From positions 4,805,346 through 4,869,345 of the forward strand of contig JASKMD010000030.1 of assembly GCA_030144725.1 (NCBI GenBank): DNA of 64,000 nucleotides, in the 5' to 3' direction. Below the pieces are notes generated by a model. That model was not told the DNA's origin. It saw nothing but the letters and a program-made list of their open reading frames with translations, and did no database searches. Positions 40,404-52,197 of this stretch are shown piece after piece; the stretch's first letter is position 1; the number at the start of each line of letters is the position of its first letter. The translations under genes and the position numbers were made by a program. The stretch is from Haematococcus lacustris. Taxonomy: Eukaryota; Chlorophyta; Chlorophyceae; Chlamydomonadales; Haematococcaceae.

Positions 40404-43051
40404 GTAGTGGTGCGATTCACGCGTAGGAGTCAGCCTTGAGCTTGGCATGGTGCGACAACTGGAGCGATGCGTGCTTGGTGGGTGACACAGTCAGGACAGT
40501 CGGGGGGTGACGCCAGCCACCTTCAGACACTCTTGATCAAGCACAGCTGTGTGTTGCATTGGGGCCACGAGCCCTAAGCTCGGCATGACTAAAGAATGGA
40601 ACAGACCACAGGCGGGCAGGCGGGCAGCCAGGCAGCATGACCCCATCGGTCATGTACCATGCCTTGACAAGGGCCAAGGGAATATGCCTGCCAGAAAGAG
40701 GTCGATAGAACACTACACCACAGAGCAATAGCAGGGGTAAGCCAACATGCAGTCACGCCACTGGTTGCACCTCTCATGGTGGGTGAGGAGGCTGCAAGGT
40801 GCTTACTGCGCAATGGAGGTCCATGGCCAGCTTTTCTGGCATGCGGGTTATGTTGGGTTGACAGGTATTGTGCTGGAAGGCTGGGCTGGGTGCCTCGAGT
40901 GAAGCAGCTCAGATGCATGATACGGACTACTAGGCTGCCCCTCCCTCACTCCCTGACGCACCTCATGAATAGGTGCGCAACGCACTTGCACACGGACTTG
41001 AGACAGACGTGTCAGATCAGGTTATGGTTTCCATTGCTCGACACAAACTGATGCCGCTTACTTGTGAAGCTTGTAAACGAATGCTACGGAAGACATTCTT
41101 AGCAGGATGACTACCCCTCTGTGCATCGTAAAAAGTGGACCCTCAGCATTCTCAAAACCAAGAACCACTGCTGCCTAGCCTGAACCCGGTCATGCTTGTG
41201 CAGCCCTGTGGTGACAGATGCCTGACCAGCAGATGCGTTGCCATATGCTTGAAAAAGGCAGCATGAGCAAACTTTCCTAGAATGTGCCTGTCGCCTTTCC
41301 CGCATCTTCGCCACCTTCCCTGGGAGGATGGGACAAAACAGGTCCACCCTTATGTTGAGATGAGCTGCAGGGTTGGATGCTGTGCCTTTAAGGACGCAGC
41401 AGCTCGGTGCCGGCTACTTCGTGGATGGTCGCGAGCGGGCGCTCATCAGGGACTGCAATGAGTCACATCGCATTGACATCAGCAGCCTGGATGTGTGCTC
41501 CTGAACCTAGGAGGAACAGTGAGGACAGCAGCCAAAACGAGTGTGGAACGAGTGATGTTCGGTCTAAATAGCGACAGCCCGCACATTCAGTGATATCTCC
41601 TTAAGCTCCTACTCGGACGCTGCACAGCAACATCCTCACAATGCCAACGATGTTTCTTATTGTCGCCCTGGGCCTGTCAGCCCTGGCCAGCTCAGCCCTT
41701 GCAGCTGACCCTGGCTGGCAGGATGGCCGCAGCACCTGGTTCGACGTGCAAGACAACGACCTGAAGACGTGAGCGACCAGCCACCAGGCTTTTGTTGTCC
41801 GAGGCCCGGCCAGCTGTCGGTGCCCACTCAGTAACCTTCTGTCGCCGCATCCCACTCACTAGTGTTCGCACTGCCTGCGCAGGGCTAACTGCCATTTTCG
41901 GTGGGACCAGGTGAAGACGGGCAGTTACATCGCCGCATTCTCGGACTCCAATCCTCTATTCGCTAAGAGCTGTGGGATGTGCATCGAGATTCGCTGCCAG
42001 GTGCGGGGCCTCACTGCACACGGCGACAGCTGTAGCATGACAGCCCACCAGCTGGCGCGACCTAGCGCGGCCCTCGGCGGTGCGGCCTCGCGCCCTTGCT
42101 GACGCGCCTGTTTGCTTGCGCTGCAGAACGCGGTGTTCAAGGATGGCTACGGTCAGACCATGGACCGCAACCGGGCATGCAAGGATCCTAGCAAGTCCAT
42201 CTACCTGACCATTGCTGATGCCTGCCCCTGCAACTACCCCAACAACCATCACTCCAACAAGCGGTGGTGCTGTGGTGATGACTCCAGCCGCCAGCACATC
42301 GACATCACCCAGAGCGCCTTCGCCCAGCTGGCGGACACTAGCGTGGGTGTCATCGGGCTGCAGTGGCGCACGGTGGACTGCAGCAGGTCACCCCCGCCAT
42401 TGGCCCCGCAATTCACTTTTCGACACCGTCTTTGATCCGTTCCATGTAATTCTTTCACCGTTAGCCTCTACATCTCACAACGGTGTCGCTAGCAGGTTAG
42501 GCCCTCTTTTGTCGATTGTACTGCATTGTGTCGACGACTTGATTAGCTTCGCAATGTCATTCTCCATCTGTTTATATGCGTGTCGCAACAGGAGAGGCGG
42601 ATTGGTGGCCGGAAGCATTTCCGTGCCGAGCAGCCTTTGCTGCCGTTGGACTGGGCAACTCGCGAATACATCTTAGGTAAGCACGGGGTGTTGTTTCTTA
42701 ATGCGTTTTGCATACGATGCTAACACATGCTGCCAATTCTGCTGACCTCCACAGGTGCTTGGCTGTTTTGAGGATCAACACCAAACCCACACCAGCCCAA
42801 GGGTCTCCCAAGCAGCAGTGCACCAAGACAATCAGCCCTTGAAAACAGTGAGCTGGAGGTGGGTAAGGTTATATTATATGTCACCTTGTTTAGGTCACTT
42901 TGATGTTCACGCGCACACTTGCGCAACGCATGACAAGCATGAACAGCTGAGGGTAGCACACAGCAGTCCCCAACCTGATTTTCAAGCATTGTTTTTGATA
43001 GGTAATGTCTCATATGTGGGCCTGACATGGTTATGTGTATGTTGCTACAGG

Positions 43052-46000
43052 ATGCCATCCAAAAGATACCACCCCTATGGGAGCAATCCAGCAGCAAGGA
43101 ATGAGCCCAACGCTAAGCGTTGTGCTTTGTGTGAACTCACATCGCCAGCCAAGAGTAGGAATGGGTTTGTGACGGTTGAGAGAGTAGGGGAGGACGCATG
43201 CCATGGCCCCTACCTGATCGTCTTTGGCCGCGCTAGCGTGCTGATGGGCTGCGTGGTAGATGCATGCCAACGTGCGGGGCTTGCCCCCTTGGCGCATAGA
43301 GATTGCGTCAGGATGCACCAGAAGCAACAACCCCCTCCTCCCTCCCCACCCCGGCAGCCACCTCCTCCTCCCCCCTTCTCCCTTCCCCCCTCCTCCCTCC
43401 CTCCCCACCCCACCTCACCCCACCTCCTCCCTCCCCACCCCACCTCACCCCACCTCACCCCTCCCCCCCTCTTGCCTCCATCCACATCCTCCTCCTCCCT
43501 CCCCACCCCGGCACCCACACCTCCTCCCCCCTCCCCGCCACACTCTCTACATGGCCAGACCTTGGAGCAGCAGCCCCCTCCCACCTCCCTGCCCCCCGAG
43601 CTGGATGACCAGCACCAGGATCAAGTGTCTCCATGCCCCTCCCCCCCGCCTTCCCCCCCGCTGCAGCCACCCTTGCCACCCTCCCCTCCCCGACCCTCTC
43701 TTCCAACCCCCACCCAGCAGCCACAGCAGCCACCTCCCACCTTCATTGCCCACAAGTAAGTAGTAAGGGCTGTGGTTGAAGCTATGTGTCAGGTGCCAAT
43801 GAAGTGGCATACAACGTTTGTAATGTGTCTATTGTTTTGCAGGTGTTGGCAATGTGGTGCCCTACAGCAGCCTGGAAGCTACCCTCAGGTCGACCCACAC
43901 CTGCCCTCCCCCTTATCGTCGGCGCGGCGGGAACACTTAGATACAGTGGAATCTCACTTGTGAGTAGGATAACAACAACACAACGTGTCAGTACACCCGT
44001 TGCCAGCCCTCCCCCTACCAGCTATGCCAGCTATGCTCCATGCCATCCTTGCATCCTAGCTTGCAACGGCATACAAATCATAGTGTTGGAGGACTAACAC
44101 GTAGTGTGCATGCTTCACGTGTGCATGTGCATTGCGCAGGTGTTCCTCCGTCGACCATCACCAGCCAGAGCAGCCAGTCAGCCTACCAGGAGCACCCCAG
44201 CCACAGTTTGACATTGAGGCAGAGCTTGCAAGGGTAGCACAGTTCCAAGAGCAGTTCCGTGAGCTGGATCAGGCATTGACTGCCTTGCAACCACTTCCAG
44301 GCCCACCTGCACAGCCTACCAGCACCCCCATGAGGCTGTTCAACCGCTTTGCTGTGCTTGACCTGGAGTATGGGGTGCCAAAGGAGCAGGAGGTGCTTGA
44401 AGTGCAGGTGTTGCCTTCGACACGCAGCCAAAAGCGCCGCCGCTTGCTGCTAGCCACACCTCCAACCCACCCCACCCTCCCCACCCTTCCCACCCTCTCT
44501 CCCCACCCTCCCCACCCGCCTTGCAGCAACCCACCCCACCCACCCTCCCCACCCACCCTCCCCACCCCACCCACCCTCCCCACCCGCCCCACCCGCCTTG
44601 CAGCAACCCAACCCACCCTCCCCACCCACCCTCCCCACCCACCCGCCCTCCCCACCCCACCCGCCCTCCCCACCCGCCCTCCCCACCCTCCCCACCCGCC
44701 TTGCAGCAACCCACCCCACCCACCCTCCCCACCCACCCTCCCCACCCGCCTTGCAGCAACCCACCCCACCCTTCCTACAACAGCCTTGCAGCCCTACAAC
44801 CTTGGAGCAGTCCTGCAGGAGGTACAGCCAATGCTGATGCCTGTCACAGGCTCGCAAAAGAGACAACGTACACAGCCCCCCTCCACAGCCACACCTGACC
44901 TCACCCCCACAACAGCCGCCACCACCAGCCCCGCAGCCACATCCCACTCGGTGGTGTTGCGTTCCATGCGCAATGTGGCCCGTGTCCTCAAGCAGTTGTC
45001 CTGGAGAGACAGGGCTGCCGTCATCAGCCTGCTCCAAGAGCAAGGCATCATTGAGGAACCAACAGTGCCCAGCTCGCACATCCTGGGTGCCATGGTTCTA
45101 GATCGCATGAAGACCCTGAACAAGACCGGTACTTGCGGCAAGGCTGGAGGGCAGCGCCTGTCTGACATGCAGGCAAAAGCTAACCTAGCTCGCTTGGTGC
45201 CCCCAGAGGTGAAGGAGCAGCGTCGTGTCACAGCGTTTGCAGAAGCCTCCGGTATGGACAGAGCGGCTGTTGCACAAGCAGCTAGCGAGAACGCTACAGC
45301 ACTCGCAACAGACTCCACCGGTCGCCTGTTGTACTTCACTGAGCGCTTGGACCACCGCGGCAACCCAGGGATCAGCCAGGCGCAGTTTGATGGGGTACGC
45401 CAGGCCTGGCATGACTACACTAAGCCATCTCCTTCAATGAAGGACCTGTGCCAGTTCTCTGAGCGCATGGTGGCGGGGTGCGTTGCCCAGCTTGGCATGC
45501 ATGGGGTATCATGGAAGCATCAATGCATGGGGTGTGGTGCATGGGGTATGATGCATGGGGTATGATGCATGGGGTATGATGCATGGGGTATGATGCATGA
45601 CATGCTCAGCACGTGACAACTTGTCATGCATAATATGCTTGCACAGGAGCCTGAAGAGGACTCTTGTCACGGAGACAAAGCGATACTATGACAGCTCAGA
45701 GGAGGAGATATGGCGGCAGTACTTCGAGAACTTTACTCCTTGTCGTGAAGCACGGGGGCCAGTGGCGCTGAGTCTGTTTAGGGAACTGAAGCCTCGATGG
45801 GTCAAGAAGCTTACTGAGGCTCAAAGGCAGGTGTGCGTGTGCCGGACTTGCTGCAACATCAACTTTCTCCTCAAAGCCCTGGCCAAACACAAGAGCCTCT
45901 TGCAACTGCCTAGCCTTGTAGACCCCCCAGAGCCCCACCCCCAGCCACAGCCACAGCCCCAGCTCCAGCACCATCCACTGATTGATGACGGTGATGAAGA

Positions 46001-46814
46001 CATTCACTCACCATTCTCAGATCCTAATCACGAGTTTGAGCACGGGGCAGCTGCATTCAGCCACCAGACCACCACCTCCCAGCACCGTCGCATGGCACTG
46101 AAATTGGCTGTGCCAATGTGGTGGTCGTATGGTGCCACGTCCCACTTCAAGGGCAGGCATGACTCAGAGGGTGGGGTCTTGAAGCACAAGCTGAGGGATA
46201 TGGTCCTGGCAGATCATGTTGGCTTGGCCACGTGCAGGGCTCAACAGCTGACAGCTGCTTTCAATAATAAGCACACAGAGCCTGCATCCCAAGTTGGTGC
46301 CTGCAAGGCCCACCGGGACAGGGCAAGAGTGATGAGGAGGGAGTGCTTGGTGTTAGATGAGGGGTTGGTGAAGGCGTGCTACAAGCAAGATGAGGATGCT
46401 GACAGCTTCAAGGGTACAGTACAAGGGTCTCGTGCACAACACAGCATGTATTTTCCTGCTGACACTCAGGGTGCGCTCATGTGGTCAATGACGGCATGTG
46501 CTTGTGGTGCACGCATGAGCAACCCCCCTCAGCCGTGTGGTGCACAGTGCCGTGGTTCGATGCCTCTTGAGCCAATGCCCATGCTGCTAGACAAGGAAGC
46601 TGCTAGGCAAGCTGCTTTGAATGCAGAGTGTATTAGGCTCATGGTCTTGGACACCCCTGGTATGCCTCAATTTGATACACTGAACAAGGACCTATTGAAA
46701 GCATGGTGCAAGCACAATAACATCAGAGGGGTTTCAAGTAAATCAAAGAATGAGTTGCGTGACATGTGCCTACTGAAGTTGAGGAAGAAGGTTGAGGCAC
46801 CACGGCACATGTAA
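43052..46814 (+). CDS. Transposon-encoded protein, putative transposase with SAP domain
   Basis: Exons 43052-43755, 43843-43959, 44140-45477 and 45647-46814 join in phase to about 1,108 residues. An upstream in-frame exon (42755-42856, joining SWR to MPSKRY) may lengthen it. Order: CALCELTSP..HRDC (possible zinc site, residues 25-85); a Pro-rich stretch; CWQCG; a Pro/Leu tandem-repeat stretch; a helical region (WRDRAAVISLLQEQGIIEE, QAKANLARLVPPEV); YFENFTPCREARGP and KKLTEAQRQVCVCRTCCNIN; then MWWSYGATSHFKGRHDSEGG and VLKHKLRD; then a Cys cluster (CACGAR..CGAQC). The end (LNKDLLKAWCKHNNIRGVSS then KSKNELRDMCL) looks like a SAP DNA-binding motif. The H.KG.HD.EGG..K block recalls, from memory, a motif in multi-copy animal genes of transposon origin. 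A transposase role is inferred from its sole position between the TIRs. Confidence 0.75.
44440..44790. repeat. Coding Pro-rich minisatellite in the transposon gene
   Basis: Tandem CCCCACCCACCCTC and CACCCGCCTTGCAGCAACC units keep the frame open and code a Pro/Thr/Leu-rich linker. A second simple Pro-rich tract lies at about 43,325-43,540. Confidence 0.85.
45494..45600. repeat. GCATGGGGTATGAT tandem repeat in a transposon intron
   Basis: About seven degenerate 14-bp units (GCATGGGGTATGAT) lie in the intron between 45477 and 45647 of the transposon gene. Confidence 0.85.
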
Positions 46815-48210
46815 CACTGAAAGCCAGAGCCATCCCGAGGCATCCCGACAACATATTGCCAAGTGATGATGTAGCGCTGTCATAAGGCAGCTTACATTTA
46901 CATAGAGTCATGCCGCAACGTAAGTGAGGTAAGGGGTGCCAGCTTGCTGACTTGTGCGCATATGCACGAATTATATGCTCCATGCACTGACATGCAAGCA
47001 GGCGTACTGCACTTGTGCCGTTGGCTTACGGCGTGCGTAGAAGGACTGCCATCCTCGCCTTATGATGTGCGTGAGTCTTTTAGGAGCGGAAAGCACAGGT
47101 CAGGTTTGGGCGGGCGCCGATCTGAGCTAGTGTTTTGCGGCTGCTGGGTGCCGGATACGCCTGTTACACCCGACTGCGTCAAAACTTTGTCGCGAGCTAC
47201 ACGGAGATTCGCGCCCCAGACCGTCTCACATTTGCGGGGCCAATGGCGGGGGTGACCAGCATCGTGAAGAGCGGCACTGGGGTGTCCTATGGCTCCTCCC
47301 CATCCACCTCTTCCCCCACTCCCTCCTCTGCCTCCGGCCCCTCATCAACACCATCTTCCACCCCTTCTTCTAATCCTGCTGCTACCACCTCACAGCCCTC
47401 TGGCCCATTCTGGCAGCCTCGTACGGCTTGGGGCTCAGCTGTCAAGCAGGGCGTCAGCAACATCGTCTCCAAAGTGTTCCAGAGCTAAGCAGTTGTACTA
47501 CATGTATGTCTATGCGCACATACCTGTACACAGTGTCGACGCTTTTACTGCACATAGCTGGTGGTATATGTTGGGGGGTGCCATTGAGAGTGTATAGGGC
47601 TTACGTATACAACAGGCCAGACATGCATTGAGTGAGAGCTGCTTGGAAGCATCTTGTGCATGTGGGCTACTTTTCTGCATGGTCCGTGATTTGGCTTGTG
47701 TTCGGACATCAGTGATCTGCACTTGGGTGCTGATGGGGGTATGCGGGAGTAAAGGGGGTGTTTTTGTGAAGAGAAATGTCATGACCCGTACAATGTAATT
47801 GCCTGTGATGACTCCCTGGACAACAAACATGACCCATCTTCCTGGCCCTTCAGTTCGGCTGGCTGCTGCACCTCTGTGGCCATCACTGCTGCAAGTGACA
47901 TGTCTGCTGACTCCTATGTGTGGACATCCTGGCTATGTAGCTTCCCTGTGGCAAACAGTCTGTTCCCATCCAACCTTCTGAGGCTCATATACTTAGCATA
48001 CTTCATACCCAGCTGTGTCAGCTCTGCCAACATTGTCTTGCCCTGGTTACAACTGACTTATGGCCGCAGTAGGAGCACACACTCTGGCCAGCAGCAGCAG
48101 CAGGGTTGACGGCACGATAACAGGCAAGCGGTGCTTGGAAATTCATATGTGCATGGCATCCTGGCTAGCTGGCAGTCACAAACTGCATGCCGGTGGCATT
48201 CACCAGGCAA

Positions 48211-49260
48211 GGAGGGCAGAGGAAGAATGACATGGGAATTATCCCATGCTCCAGCTGCCTACTACTGAAAGCAAGCTAACCTTGTGAGGCCTTGCAGAGT
48301 GGCTAAATTAATTAGTACTGCTCACGAAGGGGTCAAGCAACGCTCTAGCGTCGTGTACTTCCGTGCATGTATAGAGGGGCGTTGTCACATTGTTTTGACA
48401 TGCCATGTGGGTCTATTGCACTGCGGCGAATGTCCCTCACTGCGTGCAGGTGCTCCTGGGCCAGTTCGGTCGCGGCGGTCTCTCGCGACGAGGCCCGCAT
48501 GAGCAAAACTGACAAGATATCAAATGTCAAGATTTCAGCCGCCATTGCACTCATCACGCACAGTAGTTAATGATACATGTTGCACCGCGTAGCTGACAGA
48601 GTCCTCTATCCGGGGATGTGCGACACATAAATATTTACAACTTGGCTGAGACGCGGCGTCAATTTTATTACCAGGGGTAGGTTCTCTCTTTGTTGGGACC
48701 GGCTGAATAACAGGCAATGGTGGACAGGAAGGCATGCAGGCTGGCTGGCCAAGCATGTGCACTCACCTCACGGGGCGGGGCGGGGGAAGCTCCCAACCTT
48801 GCATCGGGTTAAGTTCTCCCTCAGTGCTCATCGAGTAGAGAAGACAACCCTGCAGAGGGTAATGTGTATTGGGCTATCGTTGCTGGCCGGGGCTTTCCGC
48901 ATGCTACCTACTAGGTTGTGTTGCTGTATACATGCTATACAGCCGTTTACACTCACAATACATAAAAATTCACTTGAGTCACATAGCAACATTTTACAGG
49001 CCTCCAACAGGAAAAGGTGTGACCCTGACCTTCGCAAGTGTGACCAGGCATGCCAGCTCTGCGTCAGTGCTGGAGGCGCCTTACAGGGGAAGTACAGGGG
49101 GGGCGGGTTGAAGGGCATGGGTCAGGGGGCGGGGTAGGATGGGATGACGGGGTTAAAAAGCCTGGGTAGGGGTTCAGGGAAGTCCCGTCGAATCTGCCAG
49201 GGTGCAACAATGAGCTTCACCAGTAGAACAGGCAGCCTGGTCAACAAGGTCCAAGAACAG
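48211..49260. other. Intergenic stretch, no recognised gene
   Basis: Follows the end of duplication unit B. Only short open frames on both strands. A small run of GGGGC lies at about 48,772-48,786. Confidence 0.45.
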
Positions 49261-49261
49261 G

Positions 49262-49497
49262 CAGCCCCCTTGTACCTACTAGCAGCCACTAGCAGCCACT
49301 AGCAGCCACTAGCAGCCACTAACTAGATCCGACTCAAACAGTGTTATTGGGCTGTGTGGAGTAAACCCAGTGCACATGGCACATGAGCCGCCTACCACCT
49401 ACACTATTGCCTGACCCGAGGGCTATGCTGTAGAGTTGGCATGACAAAACATGCACTAATTGTAAGCTGATGACAGCTCAACAAAGGGGGGCACACA
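49262..49497 (-). ncRNA. Candidate Fanzor guide-RNA region, copy 2
   Basis: The tail after the copy-2 stop carries the same ordered blocks as copy 1 (AGCTGTCATCAGCTTACA, GTCATGCCAACTCTACA, CAGGCAATAGTGTAGGTGG, TGGGTTTACTCCACACAGCC). It ends in a short array of CTAGTGGCTG units and lacks the GGAGGCCCTAGTG end block of copy 1. Guide-RNA identity is inferred from family knowledge. Confidence 0.35.
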
Positions 49498-52197
49498 TTA
49501 CTGTGCCACAGCAGGCTGCTGCTGCTGCTGCTCCTGGGCCTTGGGGGGCTTGTCTCGCAGCCGCTTGTAGCCCAGGCCAGGGTACTCGTTGCCCTTGGCT
49601 GGCAGAGCTCCCTGGTCTGGCCAGTAGCACAGCTCCAGTGGACGCCACCTGCTCTCCCCAATGCGCTGCATGTTCAATGCTGCATTGCAGTCCCTATCCA
49701 GCCACCTGCCTGGCTGTGGTGATGGCTTGGCTTTGGCAGCCTAGCCCTTGCCTTCGCCCTTGGTGGGCTCAGCTGCCGGCTTGCTGCGCTTGGCTGGAGG
49801 GGGAGTGCTGGGCCCTGGCTCTGAGGCTGCTGGCTGTGTGGCTGCCTGGCTGCTGCGTGGGGCCTGTGGGGGCTTGCGGGGGGCCACTACAGGGCACCAC
49901 ACCAGGCCCCGCACTGGCTGGCTACGCTCCTGGCTCCAGGCTGGGCGCACCAGGCGCTGTTCCACCTGCCCTGCTGGTGGCTTCCAGCCTGCAGGCCTTG
50001 TGGCACTGAGTTTGTCCAGCTCCTCCTCACAGGGCTGCTGGCCATTCACTGCTGAGCTGACCCGGTTGGTGCGCTGCTCATCCACAAGCACCACCCTGCC
50101 CCGCAGCTGGTCTGTGCCCCTGGGCCTGCACACCACCTTGCGGCAGGCACGCAACACCGCATCAGCACCCCACCCTCCCGCTGTGCCAATGGTAGCTGCT
50201 CCAAAGAACACCACCAGCTGCTTGGCACAGTTGTGGCGCTTCATGGACAACTCAGCCATGTCCTCCTCCAACTGCAGCCATGCACACAAGGCACACACAT
50301 GGTGGCTGACATGGTGGCATCAGGTTAGGCATGGCACAGTCAACTACTCCTTCATATCATGCCCAACCCACCACCTCCCAGTGCCTTACCCTCCCTCCCA
50401 CACACCTACCCACCCACCCAACCTCACCTTGTTGAAGAACTGCTCAAGCGCCCGCTCCTGGGCTCCGTACAGCCTCAGCCGCTGCCGTGCCCACTTGGGG
50501 TCCAGGTACACCTCCCACACCGCATCCCAGGTGGCCAGGGTGACAGTGATGTGCTTCAGGGTGGCCTCCAGGGAGGTGCCGGCTGAGCTTGCTGCTGCCA
50601 GGTGCTGGAGCTGGCACAGGGGGGGTGTGGGGCTGCTGCCACCGCTCTAGCCACCGGCACACATGCACTGCATGGTGCATGCGGCAGGGCAGGGGCAGGG
50701 TGTCCTGCAGGGAGCCTTCCTTCTTCATGCCCAGTAGGCGACGGTGCTTGTTGGCCTCCTCTATCAGGTCCGCCACATGCTCCTTGTCCAGTGTGGCGGC
50801 CTTCAGCTCCGAGCTCTTGGCGTTGATGCCATACCCGCACGCCATCTTGATGAACAGCTGCGCCTCCTCACCGCTCCAGCCTAGCTGGGCCCTGGCTGCC
50901 TTGGCGTACAGCTTGACAAAGCGCTCTGCAGGTCAGGTACACGTCAGGTCAGGCACAGGTCAGGTCAGGTCAGGTCAGGTCAGGTCAGGTCAGGTCAGGT
51001 CAGGTCAGGTCAGGTCAGGTCAGGTCAGGTCAGGTCAGGTCAGGTCAGGTCAGGTCAGGTCAGGTCAGGTCAGGTCAGGTCAGGTCAGGTCAGGTCTGGT
51101 ATAAGGTCAGGTCAGGTCAGGTCTAGGTCAGGTCAGGTCTGGTCCAGGTCCAAGTCCAGGGTCTAGTCACCACCATCACTTGCCTGGGTTGGAGTAATGT
51201 TGCTGCATGGCCACCGCCAGCTGCATGGAGTGTACGTCGATGGTGTTGGCGTCACCTGCCAGGTTGATGCTGCCCAGCTCCTGCAGCTTGGCCAGCAGCG
51301 CCTGGTTGCTGGGGTCCTCAATGGCTGGCATGAGCATGGGGTGGCGGTGCCGAACAAGGCGCCGCTGCAGCTGGTTGTAGCATGTCTTGAAGTTTGGGTT
51401 GGCGAAGAACTTGCAGAATTCTTTCAGCTACCTGAGCATCAGGGGGTCCTCACAGTCAAGGGGCAAGGGAGGGCCAGTGGGTGCTGCAGGTGCAAGGGCT
51501 GCCAGGCGGGCACTGCAGCGCCTTTGGGGGGATTGCGTGACTGGCTCGGGTTCTGACTCTGACTCCGAGTCAGACTGTGGCTCTGGCTCTGAGCCACAGT
51601 CTGACTCGGAGTCAGAGTCAGTGTCAAACTCCATGCTGGCAGGCTGGGCAGGGGCAGGCTGGGCAGGGGCACGTGGGGGTAGGGGGGGTAGGGGGGGAGC
51701 ATCAGGGGGTTGGGGGGGCTGCACGGCTGGAGGCTGAGGGGCGCCGGGGAAGCCCGGGGTAGGGTAGCCCACCAGGCAGGTGAGAAAAATGCGCAAGACA
51801 AATAATGAAGCGATCAGGCGGAGCTGGGAGTGGATTTCAGCCCGCAACCGGAGGTGCTCCCGCAGCTTGCGCCTCGTCTTCTTGCAGCCGCGCAGCACTG
51901 CGCCCTCGGGGACCTTGATGACCTGCAGCCAATCAAAGTTGCCATTTTGACAGGCCAAGACACAAGGCGGGGACACAAACAGTGCGGGGAGACATAAGGC
52001 GGGGCCGTCACCTGACGTCTACGCGTGGTCCAGCCATCCCGACGCTCCTGTCGTTGCTTGCCTTGACGGGAACGAGACGCTGCGAACAGGAGCGACGGGT
52101 TACTACACGGCGCGTAACTCACGTAGCTCACAGTCGGCTAGGGTCACGCACCGTTCTGTTTCTTTCCGGGGTCCTTCTTGTGCTTCTCCCTTGCCAT
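49498..52197 (-). pseudogene. Fanzor (TnpB-like) nuclease gene, copy 2, internally deleted
   Basis: Starts at ATG 52197 (MAREKHKKDPGKKQNG, donor GTGCGT) and follows the exon plan of copy 1, including VIKVPEGAVLRGCKKTRRKL, a DSDSESD stretch and the GC-AG intron (51183-50926) with a short CAGGT array. After ERFVKLYAKAARAQLGWSGE the sequence jumps at about 50,615: some 660 bp present in copy 1, including RuvC-I, are deleted. RuvC-II (VVLVDEQRTN) and RuvC-III (DRDCNAALNMQRIGE) remain. The linker between them, including VRGLVWCPVVAPRK, is open here, unlike in copy 1. A TAG at about 51,428-51,430 (LMLR then stop) and another after the linker (near 49,741) also break the frame. Non-functional as a nuclease, but useful for seeing the ancestral state. 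Confidence 0.8.
50926..51183 (-). repeat. CAGGT pentamer array in the GC-AG intron of Fanzor copy 2
   Basis: About 30 tandem CAGGT units between donor AG|GCAAGT (51183) and acceptor CTGCAG (50926). Homologous to the expanded array at 6614-8224. Confidence 0.9.

Larger units (their letters stand above)
42386..47257 (+). mobile_element. Complete DNA transposon, 4,872 bp, 26-bp TIRs, 4-bp TSD
   Basis: The left end starts GGTCACCCCCGCCATTGG and continues CCCCGCAA; the right end is its exact reverse complement for 26 bp (47232-47257). The target duplication is AGCA. Empty sites exist in copies A (36,5xx) and C (57,96x), where the expansin exon reads straight through TGCAGCATCGTG. The element holds one spliced gene. 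The TIR sequence and 4-bp TSD do not match the superfamilies I can recall with confidence (hAT 8 bp, PIF/Harbinger 3 bp, EnSpm 2-3 bp with CACTA ends, Kolobok/piggyBac TTAA, P about 8 bp). Confidence 0.95.
41641..47488 (+). pseudogene. Expansin-like gene copy B, interrupted by a transposon
   Basis: Exons 41641-41768, 41883-42000 and 42127-42385 are nearly identical to copy A. The third exon stops at TVDCS, where the transposon starts, and resumes at 47262 (IVKSGTG) to the normal stop at 47488. The target site AGCA is duplicated (42382-42385 and 47258-47261). Unless the element is spliced out or excised, the Ser/Thr/Pro tail is lost. Confidence 0.92.
40516..48210 (+). repeat. Segmental duplication unit B, split by a transposon
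   Basis: Matches unit A from 40,516 to 42,385 and again from 47,262 to about 48,210; the interruption is the 4,872-bp transposon. It follows the SNM1 copy in the same order as the inverted unit at 57-60 kb. Confidence 0.9.

Noticed and set aside
43325..43740. Extensin or cell-wall type Pro-rich protein
   Set aside because: The Pro-rich tract is part of the spliced transposon gene and continues in frame to Cys-containing blocks. There is no signal peptide.
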